Shown here: positions 15,148-23,310 of the stretch, one piece after another | Layout of the letters: the number at the start of each line of letters is the position of its first letter | How positions within the stretch are numbered: position 1 is the stretch's first letter | Assembly (NCBI GenBank): GCA_964515555.1 | Contig: CAZEVY010000014.1 | Coordinates: forward strand, 1 to 64,000 | From: CAZEVY01 sp964515555 | GTDB taxonomy: Bacteria > Acidobacteriota > Terriglobia > Bryobacterales > Bryobacteraceae | Direction of reading: 5' to 3' | DNA length: 64,000 bases | Notes under the pieces: model-generated | The model's input: only the letters and a program-made list of their open reading frames with translations | What the model was told of the DNA's origin: nothing | Database searches by the model: none | Translations under genes and position numbers: made by a program

Positions 15148-15731
15148 GGACGGCAACCATCCGGCGCGACACCAAGGAAACTCAGATCGCCGGAAAGCTG
15201 CGCATCGAGGGGCGCGGCCGCTACGAAATCTCGACGGGCGTGCGCTTCCTCGACCACATGCTGGAGCTGTTCGCCAAACACGGCGGCTTCGATCTCACTT
15301 TGCAGGCGCGCGGCGATCTTGACGTCGACCAGCATCACACGGTGGAAGACGTGGGCATCGTGCTCGGGCAGTTGTTCGCTCAGGCGCTCGGCGACCGCCG
15401 CGGCATCAATCGCGCCGGATACTTCGTGCAGCCGATGGACGAAACGCTCGCCGTCGTCGCCCTGGACCTGGGCGGGCGGCCGGCGCTGGTCTACAAGGAC
15501 CGCGTGCGGGTGCGCATGGTCGGCGACTTGCAGGCCGAGCTGCTCGAGGACTTCTTCGGCGGCTTCGTGAATCACGCCGGAGCGAATCTGCATGCCCTGG
15601 TGATGCACGGCCGATCGAATCACCACAAGATCGAGGCGATGTTCAAGTGCTTCGCGCGCGCCATGAAGTACGCCTGCTCGCGCGACCGGCGCCTGCGTGG
15701 GCTGCTTCCCTCGACGAAAGGGCTGCTGTGA
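15144..15731 (+). CDS. hisB: Imidazoleglycerol-phosphate dehydratase HisB
   Basis: A monofunctional 195-residue dehydratase. The paired metal-binding motifs FLDHMLELFAKHGGFDL and DVDQHHTVEDVGIVLGQ are followed by the second-half repeat FFGGFVNHAGANLHALV and HGRSNHHKIEAMFK. There is no N-terminal phosphatase domain, unlike the enterobacterial fusion. The ATG overlaps the stop of the HAD gene, and its own stop overlaps the hisH GTG. Confidence 0.95.
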   Translation: MRTATIRRDTKETQIAGKLRIEGRGRYEISTGVRFLDHMLELFAKHGGFDLTLQARGDLDVDQHHTVEDVGIVLGQLFAQALGDRRGINRAGYFVQPMDETLAVVALDLGGRPALVYKDRVRVRMVGDLQAELLEDFFGGFVNHAGANLHALVMHGRSNHHKIEAMFKCFARAMKYACSRDRRLRGLLPSTKGLL

Positions 15732-16324
15732 TCTCGATCGTCGATTACGGAGCGGGCAACCTGCGATCGGTGCAGAACACGCTGGCCGAGGTCGGCGCGC
15801 CCTACCTGCTGGTGGACGACATTGAGGGAGTGCGCAAGGCCACCAAGCTGATCCTGCCGGGGGTCGGACACTTCGGCCAGATGATGCGTGCGCTCGACGC
15901 GATGCGCCTGCGGCAGACGCTGCTCGACCGTATGGGCGCCGGCGTCCCGTTCCTGGGCATCTGCCTGGGCTTGCAGGCGCTGTTCGAGGCGAGCGAGGAA
16001 GCCCCGGAGGTCCACGGACTCGCGTTGTACCGCAGCACGGTGCGGCGGTTCGGCGAGGACGCGCCGCGCGTGCCCCACATGGGCTGGAACGAGCTGGAGC
16101 CGATCGCCACCTCGCGCCTGCTCGAAGGGACCGGAGAGCGGCCCTACGTCTACTTCGCGCACAGCTACTACGCGCCCGTGACCGAGGCGACCGCGGCGAC
16201 CTGCACCTACACGCTGCCCTACACGGCGGTCCTCGAGAGCGGGAACGTGTTCGGGGTCCAGTTTCATCCGGAGAAATCCGGGCAGCTCGGATTGCAAATC
16301 ATGCGGAATTTCGTGGATATGTAG
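15728..16324 (+). CDS. hisH: Imidazole glycerol phosphate synthase, glutaminase subunit HisH
   Basis: A class I amidotransferase of 198 residues that supplies ammonia to HisF. It begins VISIVDYGAGNLRSVQNTL and has the nucleophile elbow FLGICLGLQALFE with the catalytic Cys. The catalytic His and Glu are in GVQFHPEKSG near the C-terminus. The GTG overlaps the hisB stop. The frame is open upstream, but that part is antisense. hisF starts on the base after the stop, consistent with equal production of the two subunits. Confidence 0.95.
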   Translation: MISIVDYGAGNLRSVQNTLAEVGAPYLLVDDIEGVRKATKLILPGVGHFGQMMRALDAMRLRQTLLDRMGAGVPFLGICLGLQALFEASEEAPEVHGLALYRSTVRRFGEDAPRVPHMGWNELEPIATSRLLEGTGERPYVYFAHSYYAPVTEATAATCTYTLPYTAVLESGNVFGVQFHPEKSGQLGLQIMRNFVDM

Positions 16325-17089
16325 ATGCTCGCCAAGCGCATCATCCCGTGCCTGGACGTGACCGGCGGGCGCGTCGTCAAGGGCGTCAACTTCGTCAACC
16401 TGCGCGACGCGGGCGACCCGGTGGAGCTGGCCGAGCGCTACAACGACCAGGGCGCCGACGAGATCGTCTTCCTGGACATCACGGCTTCGAGCGACGACCG
16501 GCAGACCATGGTCGACGTCGTGTTCCGGACCGCGCGGCGGGTGTTCATTCCTCTGACGGTCGGAGGCGGCATCCGCTCGGTGAAGGACGCACGGAAGATT
16601 CTCCTGGCCGGCGCCGAAAAGGTCAGCGTCAACACGGCGGCGGTCCGGCGGCCCGAGCTGATCTCGGAGCTGAGCCGCGAGTTCGGCGCGCAGGCGGTGG
16701 TGCTGGCGATCGACGCGCGCCGACGCGATGACGGCGGATGGTCGGTGTACACGCGCGGCGGGCGCGACGACGAGGGAATCGACGCGGTGGAGTGGGCGGC
16801 GCGGGGCGAGCAGCTCGGCGCGGGCGAGATTCTGCTCACGTCGATGGATACCGACGGCGTGCAGTCGGGCTTCGACTGCAAGCTGACCGCGGCCGTTTCG
16901 CGCGCGACGCGGATTCCGGTGATCGCCTCCGGCGGCGCGGGCCGGCCCGAGGACTTCCTGCGGGTGCTCACCGAGGGCCGCGCCGACGCGGCGCTGGCGG
17001 CTTCGATCTTCCATTACGGGACCTACCAGGTGGGCGACCTCAAGGCGTATCTCGCCGGGCACGGAATCCCGGTGCGGAGGATCGCGTGA
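16325..17089 (+). CDS. hisF: Imidazole glycerol phosphate synthase, cyclase subunit HisF
   Basis: A TIM-barrel protein of 254 residues. It starts LAKRIIPCLDVTGGRVVKGVNF with the first catalytic Asp, has the phosphate-binding LTVGGGIRSV and the second catalytic Asp region (LLTSMDTDGVQSGFD), and ends with IASGGAGRPEDF. It makes IGP and AICAR with ammonia from HisH. Here hisF precedes hisA, with which it shares ancestry; in many bacteria hisA comes first. Its stop overlaps the hisA start. Confidence 0.95.
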   Translation: MLAKRIIPCLDVTGGRVVKGVNFVNLRDAGDPVELAERYNDQGADEIVFLDITASSDDRQTMVDVVFRTARRVFIPLTVGGGIRSVKDARKILLAGAEKVSVNTAAVRRPELISELSREFGAQAVVLAIDARRRDDGGWSVYTRGGRDDEGIDAVEWAARGEQLGAGEILLTSMDTDGVQSGFDCKLTAAVSRATRIPVIASGGAGRPEDFLRVLTEGRADAALAASIFHYGTYQVGDLKAYLAGHGIPVRRIA

Positions 17090-17769
17090 TTATTCCGTGC
17101 ATCGACCTGATGGACGGCAAGGTGGTGCAACTGGTGCAGGGCCGCGAGAAGGCGCTCGAGGGCGGATCGCCCGAAGAGATGCTGGCGCGCTTCGCGGCGT
17201 TTCCCGAGATTCAGGTGATCGACCTGGACGCCGCCATGGACCGCGGGTCGAACGACGGCATCGTGGAGTGGATCGCTTCGCGCGCGGCCACACGAGTGGG
17301 CGGCGGCGTGCGGACGGCGGATCGCGCACGGAAGCTGGTGGAACAGGGCGCGCGCAAGGTGATCGTCGGGACGGCGGCCTTCACGCCGGCGCTGGAGGAG
17401 ATCAGCCGCGCCGTCGGACGCGACCGACTGATCGTTGCGCTCGACTCGCGCGGCGGGCGCATCGTCGTGAAGGGCTGGAAGGAGTCGACGGCGCTCGAAG
17501 CCGAGAGAGTGATCGGCGGCCTGGAGCCGCACTGCTCGGGCTTCCTGTGCACTTACGTCGACAAGGAAGGCATGATGCAGGGCACGGACCTGGACTGGTT
17601 TCGGCGCCTGCGCGCGGCGACTTCGCTGGAGCTGACCGCCGCCGGCGGCATCACGACCATGGAGGAGATCGCCGAACTGTCGCGGATGAATGTCCACACG
17701 GCGCTGGGAATGGCAATCTACACGGGGCGGCTGAAGTTGGAGGAACTAACCCCTACGCGAACGGGTTGA
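17086..17769 (+). CDS. hisA: ProFAR isomerase HisA
   Basis: The 227-residue barrel VIIPCIDLMDGKVVQLVQG, VIDLDAAMDRGSNDGIVEW, VGGGVRTADRARKLVEQGA and LTAAGGITTMEEIAELSRM identifies the isomerase acting between HisI and HisH-HisF. It is somewhat shorter than the common 240-245 residues, mainly in loops. The GTG overlaps the hisF stop (GTGA). It is the last gene of the operon. Its final codons overlap the convergent vapC gene by 17 nt, so there is no room for a dedicated terminator. Confidence 0.92.
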   Translation: MIIPCIDLMDGKVVQLVQGREKALEGGSPEEMLARFAAFPEIQVIDLDAAMDRGSNDGIVEWIASRAATRVGGGVRTADRARKLVEQGARKVIVGTAAFTPALEEISRAVGRDRLIVALDSRGGRIVVKGWKESTALEAERVIGGLEPHCSGFLCTYVDKEGMMQGTDLDWFRRLRAATSLELTAAGGITTMEEIAELSRMNVHTALGMAIYTGRLKLEELTPTRTG

Positions 17770-18166
17770 CGACGTGGACCCCGCCCAGGACTCCGCGCGA
17801 GTGCAGGTCCTCGCTATACAGCACGGCGGCTCCGGCTACTCGCGCGGCGTGAACAATCAGGGCGTCCCAAAACGAAATGCGCGCGAGGCGATGCAGTTCA
17901 ATCGCCGCGATCACATCGGCCGGCTCGAAGCGGACAACCTGTCCTCGCGCCAGAATCTCGACTTTGCGTTGCGCCGTCTCGGGCGGAACGCCGAGCTTTC
18001 GAGTCGCGGCCACGAAGTACTCCTGCAGGACCTGGATCGACACCACGGCCTTCCCGCGGCGCATCTGCTCGCCGACGAGCGAGGTCGCCCGCTTGCGTTT
18101 TTCGGGGGCGGAGGCATCGTCGGTGTAAACGAGAATGCTGGTGTCGAGGAATGCGAGACCGTTCAT
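17753..18166 (-). CDS. vapC: VapC-type PIN-domain toxin
   Basis: The 137-residue product starts MNGLAFLDTSILVYTDD with the first PIN-domain acidic residue. It continues with VVSIQVLQEYFVAATRKLG and has the C-terminal acidic cluster SFWDALIVHAARVAGAAVLYSEDLHS. PIN toxins of this type are Mg-dependent ribonucleases cleaving tRNA or rRNA. The ATG overlaps the stop of the upstream antitoxin gene (ATGA), which fixes the start and marks a VapBC pair. The 3' end overlaps the 3' end of hisA on the other strand. Confidence 0.88.
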   Translation of the reverse strand: MNGLAFLDTSILVYTDDASAPEKRKRATSLVGEQMRRGKAVVSIQVLQEYFVAATRKLGVPPETAQRKVEILARGQVVRFEPADVIAAIELHRLARISFWDALIVHAARVAGAAVLYSEDLHSRGVLGGVHVVNPFA

Positions 18167-18390
18167 CGGCGCCCGTGGAGATCCTCGCGATTGAACTTCC
18201 AACCGCGCGAGTCGCCCCGCGGCCGGCGGGAGAGAGCCGCGAACTCGGCGGCGGCGGCGGCCGAATCGGATTGGCCGGCGAATTGTTCCAGATAATCGCG
18301 CACAAGCTGGTTCACGCTGGTGCCCATCGCCTGGGCGCGCTTCCGCGCCTCCCGGACGATTCGATCGTCGATCGACAGCGTGACGTTCAT
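18163..18390 (-). CDS. vapB: VapB-type ribbon-helix-helix antitoxin
   Basis: A 75-residue protein MNVTLSIDDRIVREARKRA followed by GTSVNQLVRDYLEQFAGQS. This is a MetJ/Arc-type ribbon-helix-helix module, with a disordered basic C-terminal tail (WKFNREDLHGRR) that would wrap VapC. A GTG two codons upstream is an alternative start. The chosen ATG lies 6 nt after an excellent promoter, so the message would be leaderless. The stop overlaps the vapC ATG. Confidence 0.82.
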   Translation of the reverse strand: MNVTLSIDDRIVREARKRAQAMGTSVNQLVRDYLEQFAGQSDSAAAAAEFAALSRRPRGDSRGWKFNREDLHGRR

Positions 18391-18396
18391 GCCCAC

Positions 18397-18425
18397 ATAT
18401 TACGTGCGCACGGATTCGGTGTCAA
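18397..18425 (-). promoter_or_regulatory. vapBC promoter, perfect -35 embedded in the pilZ stop codon
   Basis: On the reverse strand TTGACA (18425-18420) is separated by exactly 17 nt from TAATAT (18402-18397). The -35 hexamer overlaps the TGA of the upstream PilZ gene. Transcription would start at about 18390, at the A of the vapB ATG, predicting a leaderless transcript. This is the best full sigma-70-type promoter I found in the window. Confidence 0.65.
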
Positions 18426-18724
18426 TCGCCGCCCGCCTTCCAGCGCAAGCCGGAGGCGAATTCCAGTCCGACCTGATAATTGTGGCCTTCCCTTCGGCAG
18501 TAGCGCACCGACCCCGTGCCGCCGAAGCCGGAGCCGTCCACACGGAAGACCGCGTAGGTCCCCAACGGAATCGGGAACGGAATCCGCGCGCTGATACCGG
18601 TCTCCGAAATGTCGAGGCAGGTCCCGCGCGCCGAACGGCCCTGCTCGGACTCCGCCCAGCAGATCTCGATGCCGAGCTTGCGCGGCTGCCGCCGGTGCCG
18701 CCTCATTTCCTTTTGCACGCTCAT
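18422..18724 (-). CDS. PilZ-domain protein (c-di-GMP receptor)
   Basis: A 100-residue stand-alone PilZ domain. The arginine-rich motif EMRRHRRQPRKLG near residues 6-18 and CLDISETGISARIPFPIPLG, carrying the D/N-x-S-x-x-G signature, are both present and would clamp cyclic di-GMP. A beta-barrel end, GTGSVRYCRREGHNYQVGLEF, follows. Its ATG overlaps the stop of the HAD phosphatase gene, so it is the last gene of a four-gene reverse-strand cluster. The output is unknown. Confidence 0.88.
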   Translation of the reverse strand: MSVQKEMRRHRRQPRKLGIEICWAESEQGRSARGTCLDISETGISARIPFPIPLGTYAVFRVDGSGFGGTGSVRYCRREGHNYQVGLEFASGLRWKAGGD

Positions 18725-19353
18725 GCGAGCAGCTCGCGCGGATCGTCGATCCAGTAGTCCGGCGCGAAGCGCGCCATCTCGGCCTCGTCGCCGTAGCCGT
18801 AACGGACGGCGCACAGGCGCACTCCGGCGCGGCGGCCGGCCTCCATGTCGGTTGCCGAATCGCCGACGAACAGGCAGTCCCCGGGTGACGCGCCGAACAA
18901 CTCCAGCGACTTGAGAATCACGTCGGGCGCGGGCTTGCTTGGGAATCCGTCGGTGCCTTGCACGTGGTCGAAATGCTCCAGCAGGCCGAACTGCTCGAGG
19001 ACCAGCCGCGTGGTCGGCGTGCCCTTGGTGGTCGCGGTCGACTTGCGGCCGCCGAGCGCGCCGAGCATTTCGGCGACGCCGCCGTAACGACGTGTCCGCG
19101 AGTGGCCGCGCGCGGCGTAGATGGCGCGGTAGTCGCGGATCATCGCGTCGTACTGCTCGGCGGTGTATTGGGGCAGGAGGTCCTGGAACAGGTCGATGAG
19201 GTGGCGGCCGATGTAGCGGCGCAACAGGCTCTCGGAAGTCCCGGCGGCGGGCGTCGCGGCGAGCACGGCGTCGATCGCGCCGCAGATGTCGGCGGCGGAG
19301 TCGAGCAGCGTGCCGTCGACGTCGAACAGGTAGACGGGGAAGCGGGGGATCAA
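18721..19353 (-). CDS. HAD-family phosphatase (phosphoglycolate phosphatase-like)
   Basis: The 210-residue product has HAD motif I YLFDVDGTLLDSAAD, the alpha-helical cap, motif II around STATTKGTP, the lysine in FPSKPAPDVIL and motif IV CLFVGDSATDMEAG. This is the Gph/PGMB-type arrangement, and 2-phosphoglycolate is a plausible but unproven substrate. The only start that fits is TTG, overlapping the stop of the upstream 61-residue gene (TTGA). The upstream part of the open frame is non-coding. Confidence 0.83.
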   Translation of the reverse strand: MIPRFPVYLFDVDGTLLDSAADICGAIDAVLAATPAAGTSESLLRRYIGRHLIDLFQDLLPQYTAEQYDAMIRDYRAIYAARGHSRTRRYGGVAEMLGALGGRKSTATTKGTPTTRLVLEQFGLLEHFDHVQGTDGFPSKPAPDVILKSLELFGASPGDCLFVGDSATDMEAGRRAGVRLCAVRYGYGDEAEMARFAPDYWIDDPRELLA

Positions 19354-19535
19354 CGATGTCCGAGGTACATCAGCCAGCCGAGGCCGAATATGGTTGCCAG
19401 GAAATAACCGAAGCACTTCAGACCGTAGCGGAAGCGCTCGTGGTCGGTCTTCTTGGTGACCACGCCGAGAACGGCCGACGCGAGTATGGCGAACAGGATG
19501 CTGGCCTCGAAATGCGAGAGCGCCATCTTCGGCAT
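19350..19535 (-). CDS. Small two-helix membrane protein
   Basis: A 61-residue protein with two hydrophobic segments: HFEASILFAILASAVLGVV and CFGYFLATIFGLGWLMYLGH. A short charged loop (TKKTDHERFRYGLK) separates them. The ATG overlaps the stop of the upstream DUF6677-like gene (TGATG), and its stop overlaps the HAD start, so it is surely translated with its neighbours. Family not recognised. Confidence 0.7.
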   Translation of the reverse strand: MPKMALSHFEASILFAILASAVLGVVTKKTDHERFRYGLKCFGYFLATIFGLGWLMYLGHR

Positions 19536-19957
19536 CAGTCCTTCCTCCCGACGGCGATCTCGAAGGCGTCCACCATGGCGAGAATGTTCATGAGGCCGGC
19601 GGCGACCAGGAACTTGGTGCCGTAGTCGTGCACATGGCCGGCGACGTCGATCTGCGCGTAGCCGAGCCACACGGTCGCCAGGTAGAGCAGTCCCGAGGCG
19701 ACGTTGGAGACGAACCCACCCACATAGATGATGGTGGTGAGCATGTCGCCGGTCTCGGGCTTAAACATCGCGCCGCGCATCATCAGCCCGAACAGAAAGG
19801 TGATGGCCACGCAGGCCGCCAGGATCGCGCCGCGCCCGTGGCGTTTGAGAAAGAAATGACCGCCCCCGGGGACGATCCAGCCGATGGCGACCACGTGCAG
19901 CCATAGCTTCAGCGGCGGCATCGGATCTTTGGGTGGTTTGGGCTTGCGGCCGAACAT
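19535..19957 (-). CDS. DUF6677-like membrane protein
   Basis: A 140-residue protein with a basic Pro-rich N-terminus (MFGRKPKPPKDPMPP) and four hydrophobic segments. These include VVAIGWIVPGGGHFFLKRHG, AILAACVAITFLFGLMM and LLYLATVWLGYAQIDVAG. The end NILAMVDAFEIAVGRKD and the GW-x-VPG-x-GH motif resemble the DUF6677 family common in Acidobacteria. Function unknown. The first gene of the four-gene reverse cluster. An upstream start at 20044 is possible but would collide with the divergent acyl-CoA dehydrogenase control region. A TAAACT hexamer lies 10 nt before the ATG. Confidence 0.75.
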   Translation of the reverse strand: MFGRKPKPPKDPMPPLKLWLHVVAIGWIVPGGGHFFLKRHGRGAILAACVAITFLFGLMMRGAMFKPETGDMLTTIIYVGGFVSNVASGLLYLATVWLGYAQIDVAGHVHDYGTKFLVAAGLMNILAMVDAFEIAVGRKD

Positions 19958-20046
19958 GCGTCTTTTCAGTTTACCAATGGGAACGGCGGCGGCGCGGTTG
20001 TTCCGAATAACCGCGCCTGCTACCATCTTAGCCCGGAGGCTCATTC

Positions 20047-21816
20047 ATGGCGGCAACACTGACCGCGCCGGCGGCCAAGACCGGCGGCGGATTCCTGATC
20101 GAAGAAACGCAGGCCGAAGAGGTTTTCACGCCGGAAGATTTCACCGAAGAGCACCTGGCCGTCGCCAAGACGACTGACGAATTCTTCGCCAACGAGGTCG
20201 CACCCAACGTCGAGGCCATCCAGCACCATGAGCCGGGCGTCGCGCAGCGCGTGCTGCGCAAGTCGGCCGAGCTGGGACTGACAGCGGTGGTGGTGCCGGA
20301 GAAGTTCGGCGGCATGGAGCTCGACCTGGTATCCGCGATGATCGTCGCCGAGCACCTGGCCAAGGACGGATCGTATTCGGGTTGGCACGGGGCGCACAGC
20401 GGGATCGGGACGCTGCCGCTGCTGCTGTTCGGCACCGAGGAGCAGAAGCAGCGCTACCTGCCGCGGCTCGCGACGGCCGAGCTGATCGGCGCCTATTGCC
20501 TGAGCGAGCCGCAGGCGGGCTCGGACGCGCTGGCCGCCAAGACTCGCGCCGACCTCAGCGCCGACGGCACGCACTACGTCCTCAACGGCCAGAAGATGTG
20601 GATCACCAACGGCGGCGGCGCGGACCTCTACACGGTGTTCGCGAAGGTCGGCGGCGAGAAGTTCACGGCGTTTCTCGTCGAGCGCGCCTGGCCCGGCGTT
20701 CAGCCCGGCGCCGAAGAGAAGAAGATGGGCATCAAGGGCAGCTCGACCACGGCGGTCTATCTGGATAACGTCAAGGTGCCGGTCGAGAATGTGCTCGGCG
20801 AGATCGGACGCGGGCACATCATCGCCTTCAACATTCTCAACATCGGACGCCTGAAGCTGGGACCGGGGACAGTCGGCGGGGCGAAGAACGTGCTCGCCGC
20901 GTCGCTGAAGTACGCCGCCGAGCGGAAGGCCTTCGGCAAGTCGATCTCCGAGTTCGGAATGATCCGCCACAAGCTGGCCGAGATGGCGATCCGCATCTGG
21001 GCCTCGGAGACGATGAGCTATCGCGTCACCGGGCTGATTCAGGATCACCTGCGCGACTTCTCGTGGTCGCAGCCGGACGCCGCGCAGACCATGATGAAGG
21101 CCATCGAAGAGTTCGCCGCCGAGTGCTCCTACGTGAAGGTCTTCGCGAGTGAAGCGCTCGACTACGTGACCGACGAGGGCGTGCAGATTCACGGCGGTTA
21201 CGGCTTCCACGAGGATTACCTGGTGGAGCGGGCCTATCGCGATTCGCGCATCAACCGCATCTTCGAAGGGACCAACGAGATCAACCGGATGCTGGCGACC
21301 GGAATGCTGCTCAAGCGCGCACAACGCGGGCGGCTCGGGCTGGTGGAGGCCGTGAAGAAGGTGCAGGCCGAGGCGATGGGCGGGCCGTCGCCGTCGGCGG
21401 GCGACGCCGAATCGCAACTGGTGGCCAACGCCAAGAAGGTCGCGCTGCTCTGCCTGGGCGTGGCTTACCTGAGGTTCATGGACAAAATCGACGAGCAGCA
21501 GGAGGTGCTGGCGGGGATCACCGACATCGCGATGAGCGCCTTTGCGATGGAAGGCTGCGTGCTGCGCTCGGAGAAGTTGCGCCGCGCCGGGCGGGGCGAG
21601 GTCGCGCGCGACATGACGGCGGTCTTCACGCGCGAGGCCATGGAGTGGATCGAGCCGGCCGCGCGGGCGGTGGTGGCGGCCTGCTCGGAAGGCGACTCGC
21701 TGCGGACGAATCTCGCGGTGCTGAAGCGCTTCACGAAGTTCGAACCGGTGGACGCCATCGGCCTGCGACGAAAGATCGCCGGACGCCTGCTCGACGCCGG
21801 GCGCTACGTCGTGTAG
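20047..21816 (+). CDS. Acyl-CoA dehydrogenase
   Basis: An FAD-dependent beta-oxidation enzyme of 589 residues, the long subfamily (VLCAD/ACAD9-like) with an extra C-terminal helical domain after about residue 430. GAYCLSEPQAGSDALAAKT and MWITNGGGADLYTVFAK are the flavin and substrate motifs. VQIHGGYGFHEDYLVERAYRDSR and INRIFEGTNEINR carry the catalytic-base region. GGAGG 8 nt before the ATG supports the start. The next gene starts within the stop codon. Chain-length preference cannot be read from sequence. Confidence 0.93.
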   Translation: MAATLTAPAAKTGGGFLIEETQAEEVFTPEDFTEEHLAVAKTTDEFFANEVAPNVEAIQHHEPGVAQRVLRKSAELGLTAVVVPEKFGGMELDLVSAMIVAEHLAKDGSYSGWHGAHSGIGTLPLLLFGTEEQKQRYLPRLATAELIGAYCLSEPQAGSDALAAKTRADLSADGTHYVLNGQKMWITNGGGADLYTVFAKVGGEKFTAFLVERAWPGVQPGAEEKKMGIKGSSTTAVYLDNVKVPVENVLGEIGRGHIIAFNILNIGRLKLGPGTVGGAKNVLAASLKYAAERKAFGKSISEFGMIRHKLAEMAIRIWASETMSYRVTGLIQDHLRDFSWSQPDAAQTMMKAIEEFAAECSYVKVFASEALDYVTDEGVQIHGGYGFHEDYLVERAYRDSRINRIFEGTNEINRMLATGMLLKRAQRGRLGLVEAVKKVQAEAMGGPSPSAGDAESQLVANAKKVALLCLGVAYLRFMDKIDEQQEVLAGITDIAMSAFAMEGCVLRSEKLRRAGRGEVARDMTAVFTREAMEWIEPAARAVVAACSEGDSLRTNLAVLKRFTKFEPVDAIGLRRKIAGRLLDAGRYVV

Positions 21817-22268
21817 TGACGCAGACCATCGTCGTACTGGTTGGGCTGCCGGCGTCGGGCAAGTCGACCTGGCTGGAGAGACGCGGCGTCGCGGCGCTGT
21901 CCTCCGACTTCCTGCGCGTGCTGCTCGCCGACGACGCCACGGACCAGTCGATTCATCGGCAGGTCTTCGCCGCGTTGCGATACCTCGCACGCGCGCGGCT
22001 GCGCATCGGCCGCCGCCTGGTTTACGTCGACGCCACGCACCTGACGCCGCGCGAGCGGAGGCCGTGGATCGAGATGGCGCGGCGGTACGGCTCAAGGGTC
22101 GAGGCGCTGTACTTCGACACGCCGATCGGGGAGTGCCTGCGGCGGAACCGGATGCGGGACCGGGTGGTGCCGGAGGAGGTCATCGAACGGATGGCGGCGC
22201 GGCTGGTTCGCCCGTCGCGCGCCGAGGGGTTCGATCGGGTGCGAGTGGTTTCAACCGCTCAGGCCTGA
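21816..22268 (+). CDS. P-loop kinase (AAA_33 / zeta-toxin-like)
   Basis: The 150-residue product has Walker A GLPASGKSTWLERRG at its N-terminus, then ALSSDFLRVLLADD, a nucleotide-kinase-like substrate-binding stretch, and RRLVYVDATHLTPRERRPWIE. The lid-like arginines are in LRRNRMRDRVVPEEVIERMA. This is the pattern of small kinases related to polynucleotide kinase, and the substrate is unknown. The GTG start overlaps the acyl-CoA dehydrogenase stop. Its 3' end overlaps the convergent pta gene by 10 nt. Confidence 0.8.
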   Translation: MTQTIVVLVGLPASGKSTWLERRGVAALSSDFLRVLLADDATDQSIHRQVFAALRYLARARLRIGRRLVYVDATHLTPRERRPWIEMARRYGSRVEALYFDTPIGECLRRNRMRDRVVPEEVIERMAARLVRPSRAEGFDRVRVVSTAQA

Positions 22269-23218
22269 AGAGCGGTCACGAGTGCGGCGCAGTAGATGTC
22301 GTCGGCCGAGCAGCCGCGCGAGAGGTCGTTGGCGGGCTTGGCGAGGCCTTGCAGGAAGGGCCCGAAGGCGGCGCCGTCGCCCAGGCGCTCCACGAGCTTG
22401 TAGCCGATGTTGGCGGCGTTGAGATCGGGGAAGATCAACGTATTCGCCCGGCCGGCGACGGTCGACCCCGGCGCCTTGGAAGCGCCCACGGCCGGCGCCA
22501 GCGCGGCGTCGGCCTGCAACTCGCCGTCGACGTGGAGATCGGGCGCGCGCGCCTTGACGATCCGCAGCGCCTCGCGGACGCGGTCGACTTCCTTGTGGCT
22601 GGCGCTCCCCTTGGTGGAGAACGAGAGCAGCGCCACCACCGGTTCGACGCCAAGCAGCGCGCGCGTGTTGCCGGCCGTGGCGAGGGCGATCTCGGCCAGT
22701 TGCACGGCGGTGGGCTGCGGGACGATGGCGGTGTCGGCGACGGCGAGCAGCCCGTTGTGGCCGAACGAGCGGTCGTGGACGCACAGAATCAGGATGGTGG
22801 AGACGGTGCGCACGTCGTGCGGAGTGCCGATGGAGTGCAGGGCCGCGCGCACGGTGTCGGCGGTGGAGTTGGCGGCGCCGCCGACGAAGCCGTCGGCGTC
22901 TCCGGCGGCGACCATCAACGCGGCGAAGTAGAGCGGCCGGCGGGCTACCTCGGCGGCCTCGGTTTCGGTGACGCCTCGGGCGCGGCGGCGCTCGTAGTAG
23001 ATGGCGGAGTATCGGCGCAGCGCGGCCGAGGCGGCGGGGTCGACGTCGCGGCCCACGAGGATGGGCTCGACCAGGCCCTCGCGGGCGAGGCGTTCGGCGG
23101 CGGCGGCGACGCGCGGGTCGGCGCCCTCGGGGAAGACGATGCGTTTTTTCGAGGGAAGGCGGCGCACGCGCTCGATCTGGCCCGCGACGAAAGCGCGGGC
23201 CGATTCGGGCATTGGCAT
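22259..23218 (-). CDS. pta: Phosphate acetyl/butyryltransferase
   Basis: A 319-residue single-domain enzyme exchanging CoA and phosphate on acyl groups. KKRIVFPEGADPRVAAAAERL starts the conserved region. GFVGGAANSTADTVRAAL, VALLSFSTKGSASHKEVDRV and LIFPDLNAANIGYKLVERLG are hallmark segments, and it ends SRGCSADDIYCAALVTALQA. An acetate kinase partner is not in the window. I chose the ATG nearest the conserved start; other in-frame ATGs are at 23230 and 23212. A TACAAT hexamer (23234-23229) lies 10 nt upstream. Confidence 0.9.
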   Translation of the reverse strand: MPMPESARAFVAGQIERVRRLPSKKRIVFPEGADPRVAAAAERLAREGLVEPILVGRDVDPAASAALRRYSAIYYERRRARGVTETEAAEVARRPLYFAALMVAAGDADGFVGGAANSTADTVRAALHSIGTPHDVRTVSTILILCVHDRSFGHNGLLAVADTAIVPQPTAVQLAEIALATAGNTRALLGVEPVVALLSFSTKGSASHKEVDRVREALRIVKARAPDLHVDGELQADAALAPAVGASKAPGSTVAGRANTLIFPDLNAANIGYKLVERLGDGAAFGPFLQGLAKPANDLSRGCSADDIYCAALVTALQA

Positions 23219-23310
23219 AGAAGGTACCATTGTACAGTTCGACCTAAGCCGGCCATCTTCATCGGCACGATGAAGGAGGCCGCGCTGAAACCGGAGGGGG
23301 CCGGCGCCGA

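Noticed and set aside
15620..17062. Reverse open frame of 480 codons across hisB-hisH-hisF
   Set aside because: Three well-conserved his genes on the forward strand account for the sequence; the reverse product has no recognisable motif.
20041..22095. Reverse open frame of 684 codons
   Set aside because: Shadow of the acyl-CoA dehydrogenase, whose flavin and catalytic motifs are unambiguous.
23221..23240. GTAC-N4-GTAC motif at the pta promoter resembling the core of the brnT operator
   Set aside because: Only the 4-nt arms are shared; this is expected by chance and there is no reason for BrnA to act on pta.
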